Origin: Micromonospora sp. BL4 | Lineage (GTDB): Bacteria > Actinomycetota > Actinomycetes > Mycobacteriales > Micromonosporaceae | Length of the DNA: 58,825 nucleotides | Reading direction: 5' to 3' | NCBI RefSeq assembly: GCF_003667505.1 | Contig: NZ_RCVJ01000163.1 | Location: forward strand, 1-58,825 | Part shown: positions 57,410 to 58,825 of the stretch, piece by piece | Layout: the number at the start of each line of letters is the position of its first letter | How positions within the stretch are numbered: the stretch's first letter is position 1 | The notes under the pieces: model-generated | What the model saw: only the letters and a program-made list of their open reading frames with translations | Told to the model about the DNA's origin: nothing | Databases searched by the model: none | Made by a program: the position numbers and the translations under genes

Positions 57410-58759
57410 ATGACCGGGCTCGACCGGCGGCCCGCTGCCGCCACCGGAACGACACTGCCCCGCAGGCCTCTGGCCGGCTTCGCCGCCGGCTCGCTCGGCA
57501 TGGGTGTCTGGGTGACCGTGCCCGGCCTGCTGCTGCTCTACTTCCTCACCGACGTGCTGGCCGTCGGACCGTGGCTCGCCGGCCTCGCGCTGCTGCTGCC
57601 GAAGATCGCCGACGTGCTGCTGCACCCGTGGGTCGGGCACCGCGCCGACGTCGAGCAGTCCCGCCGGGGCGACCGGCGGCGACTGCTGCTGCTCGGCTGC
57701 GCCCTGCCGGTCGCCTTCGCCGCGCTCTTCGCGGTCCCCGGCGGACTGACCGGTGCACCCGCCGCGGCGTGGGTGGCGGTCTTCTTCGTCGCCGGCAACC
57801 TGCTCTTCGCCACCTACCAGGTCCCCTACCTGGCCACCCCGGCCGACCTGCGGATCGGCTACCACGAACGCACCCGGCTGATGGCGTTCCGGATGGTCGT
57901 GCTGACCCTGGGCATCCTCGTGTCCGGGCTGCTGGCCCCGCTGCTCACCGGCGGCGACGCCGCGACCCGCGCCGGCTACCAGCGGATGGGCGTCGTCCTC
58001 GCGGTGGGGATGCTGGCCGCCATGCTGGTCGGCGTCGTCGGCATCGCCCGGTTGCGCGGCTCCGCGGCGGCGACCGGACCCGCGGCGCACGGCGGCTGGC
58101 GGGCGTTGCGCACCGCGCTGCGCGATGCCCAGTTCCGCTGGCTGGTCGCCGCCTACCTGGCCATGTCCACCACCACCCACCTGGTGCTCGCCGGGGTGCC
58201 CTACTACGCCGAGTACGAGCTGCGCGCACCCGGCCTGACCACGGTGCTGGTGGCCGCGTTCGTCGCGCCGGCGCTGCTGGTCACCCCGCTGTGGCTGGTG
58301 CTGGCCCGTCACGTCGGCAAGCAACAGGCGCTGCTCGGCGCGCAGGGCGCGTTCGCGGCCGGCTCGCTGGTGCTGGCGGTCGGCCGACCGGCCGGCCTGC
58401 CGGTGCTGATCGGCGCGGTGGCGGTGCTCGGGGTGGCGTTCGCCGGCATGCAGCTGCTGCCGTTCTCGATGCTGCCCGACGTGATCGGTGCGGCCGGCGC
58501 GGCCGGCGCCGGCACCTACACCGGGGTGTGGACGGCCACCGAGGCCACCGGCGCGGCCCTGGGCCCGTACGCGTACGCCCTGTGCCTGACCGTCGGCGGG
58601 TTCGTGGCCTCCACGGCCGGTCAGACGCCGGTCCAACCGGACGCGGCGCTCGCCGCGGTCCGGTACGGGTTCGGGCTGCTGCCCGCCGTGGCGATGCTCG
58701 CCGCGCTGCTGCTGCAACGCCGCTACACCCTGGACGCGAGCGCCCGGGCGGCCAGCTGA
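57410..58759 (+). CDS. MFS/GPH-type transporter
   Basis: A 449-residue membrane protein from ATG 57410 (MTGLDRRPAAATGTTL), behind GGAGAGGA. About 12 hydrophobic segments; the pattern GSLGMGVWVTVPGLLLLYFLTD, PYLATPADLRIGYHERTRLMAFRMV, MLPDVIGAAGA and YTGVWTATEATGAALGPY matches glycoside-pentoside-hexuronide (MelB-like) transporters. Known members import sugars with cations. Control by the adjacent TetR links it to the FMO/SDR pair: uptake or export of their substrate is a reasonable inference. Confidence 0.9.
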   Translation: MTGLDRRPAAATGTTLPRRPLAGFAAGSLGMGVWVTVPGLLLLYFLTDVLAVGPWLAGLALLLPKIADVLLHPWVGHRADVEQSRRGDRRRLLLLGCALPVAFAALFAVPGGLTGAPAAAWVAVFFVAGNLLFATYQVPYLATPADLRIGYHERTRLMAFRMVVLTLGILVSGLLAPLLTGGDAATRAGYQRMGVVLAVGMLAAMLVGVVGIARLRGSAAATGPAAHGGWRALRTALRDAQFRWLVAAYLAMSTTTHLVLAGVPYYAEYELRAPGLTTVLVAAFVAPALLVTPLWLVLARHVGKQQALLGAQGAFAAGSLVLAVGRPAGLPVLIGAVAVLGVAFAGMQLLPFSMLPDVIGAAGAAGAGTYTGVWTATEATGAALGPYAYALCLTVGGFVASTAGQTPVQPDAALAAVRYGFGLLPAVAMLAALLLQRRYTLDASARAAS

Positions 58760-58796
58760 CGGCGCGCCGGCCGCCCGGCACTAGACTTCGCCCTCG

Positions 58797-58825
58797 ATGG
58801 ACGCCCAGCCCACCCCCGCCGAAAC
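58797..58825 (+). CDS. Start of a gene leaving the window
   Basis: ATG 58797 opens a frame MDAQPTPAE that continues to the edge. A TAGACT -10-like element 10 bases before the ATG hints at a leaderless transcript. No function can be read from nine residues. Confidence 0.35.

Noticed and set aside
56705..58717. 670-codon minus-strand open frame
   Set aside because: Only its C-terminal part is the TetR gene; the rest is antisense to the transporter and lacks coding features.
1..58825. CRISPR arrays, tRNA or rRNA genes
   Set aside because: No regularly spaced repeats or cloverleaf/rRNA-like sequence were noticed on reading either strand; a tRNAscan run would be decisive.
1..58825. Secondary-metabolite cluster or prophage
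   Set aside because: No PKS, NRPS, terpene, lanthipeptide, terminase, capsid or transposase sequence was seen; the mixture of housekeeping and small regulatory loci fits core chromosome.

Overview
The window looks like a core-chromosome segment of a high-GC actinobacterium, most likely Micromonosporaceae (Micromonospora or Salinispora-like). This is inferred from very high GC with GC-rich third codon positions, frequent GTG starts preceded by GGAGG-type ribosome binding sites, mycothiol-era DinB/MDMPI proteins, an HspR-type HAIR box and an ECF42 sigma module. No rRNA, tRNA, CRISPR array, insertion sequence, prophage or replication origin is visible. Both ends cut through genes.

Layout. 1-9.5 kb: the 5' end of a secreted hexosaminidase-like gene, glucose-6-phosphate dehydrogenase (zwf), a frameshifted second-type enolase divergent from a MarR regulator, an oxalate/formate-type MFS transporter with a tiny partner protein, a short-chain dehydrogenase, a patatin-like lipase, a peroxiredoxin, and a divergent MarR pair around a compound palindromic operator. 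9.5-19.5 kb: an Eis-like acetyltransferase, cytochrome bd oxidase (cydA-cydB), a PlsC acyltransferase, a TetR/SDR pair, a glycerophosphodiesterase, a UMF1-type MFS protein and thymidine kinase. 19.5-34.5 kb: an LtrA membrane protein, an AidB-like acyl-CoA dehydrogenase, an LLM flavoprotein, a XerC/D-type recombinase, a WYL regulator, Hsp20 under a perfect HAIR element, several small regulators, MFS, DinB and aldo/keto reductase genes, and a GT-C glycosyltransferase. 34.5-39 kb: an Rrf2 regulator closely resembling RsrR, divergent from an NmrA-like oxidoreductase across two palindromes; a MobA-like transferase with an HNH nuclease; and an ECF42 sigma factor with its DGPF (YCII) partner. 39-46.7 kb: an S9 peptidase, an aldo/keto reductase and metallo-hydrolase beside a MarR gene, a hydroxyacid dehydrogenase, and a PadR-DUF1048-DUF1048 operon. 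46.8-51.8 kb: a three-gene secreted cell-wall cassette (NagZ-, NamZ- and AmiE-like). 51.8-58.8 kb: MDMPI-like, GNAT, DUF1992 and LysE genes, then an SDR/flavin monooxygenase pair and a GPH-type transporter sharing a TetR operator.

The main theme is regulation: about a dozen transcription factors in 59 kb, most divergent from a target and separated from it by a readable palindrome. The best candidates for new biology are the RsrR-like locus with doubled operators, the secreted NagZ-NamZ-AmiE cassette with a motif also found upstream of the hexosaminidase-like gene at the left edge, and the divergent MarR pair. The clearest anomaly is the single-base frameshift in the enolase paralogue.
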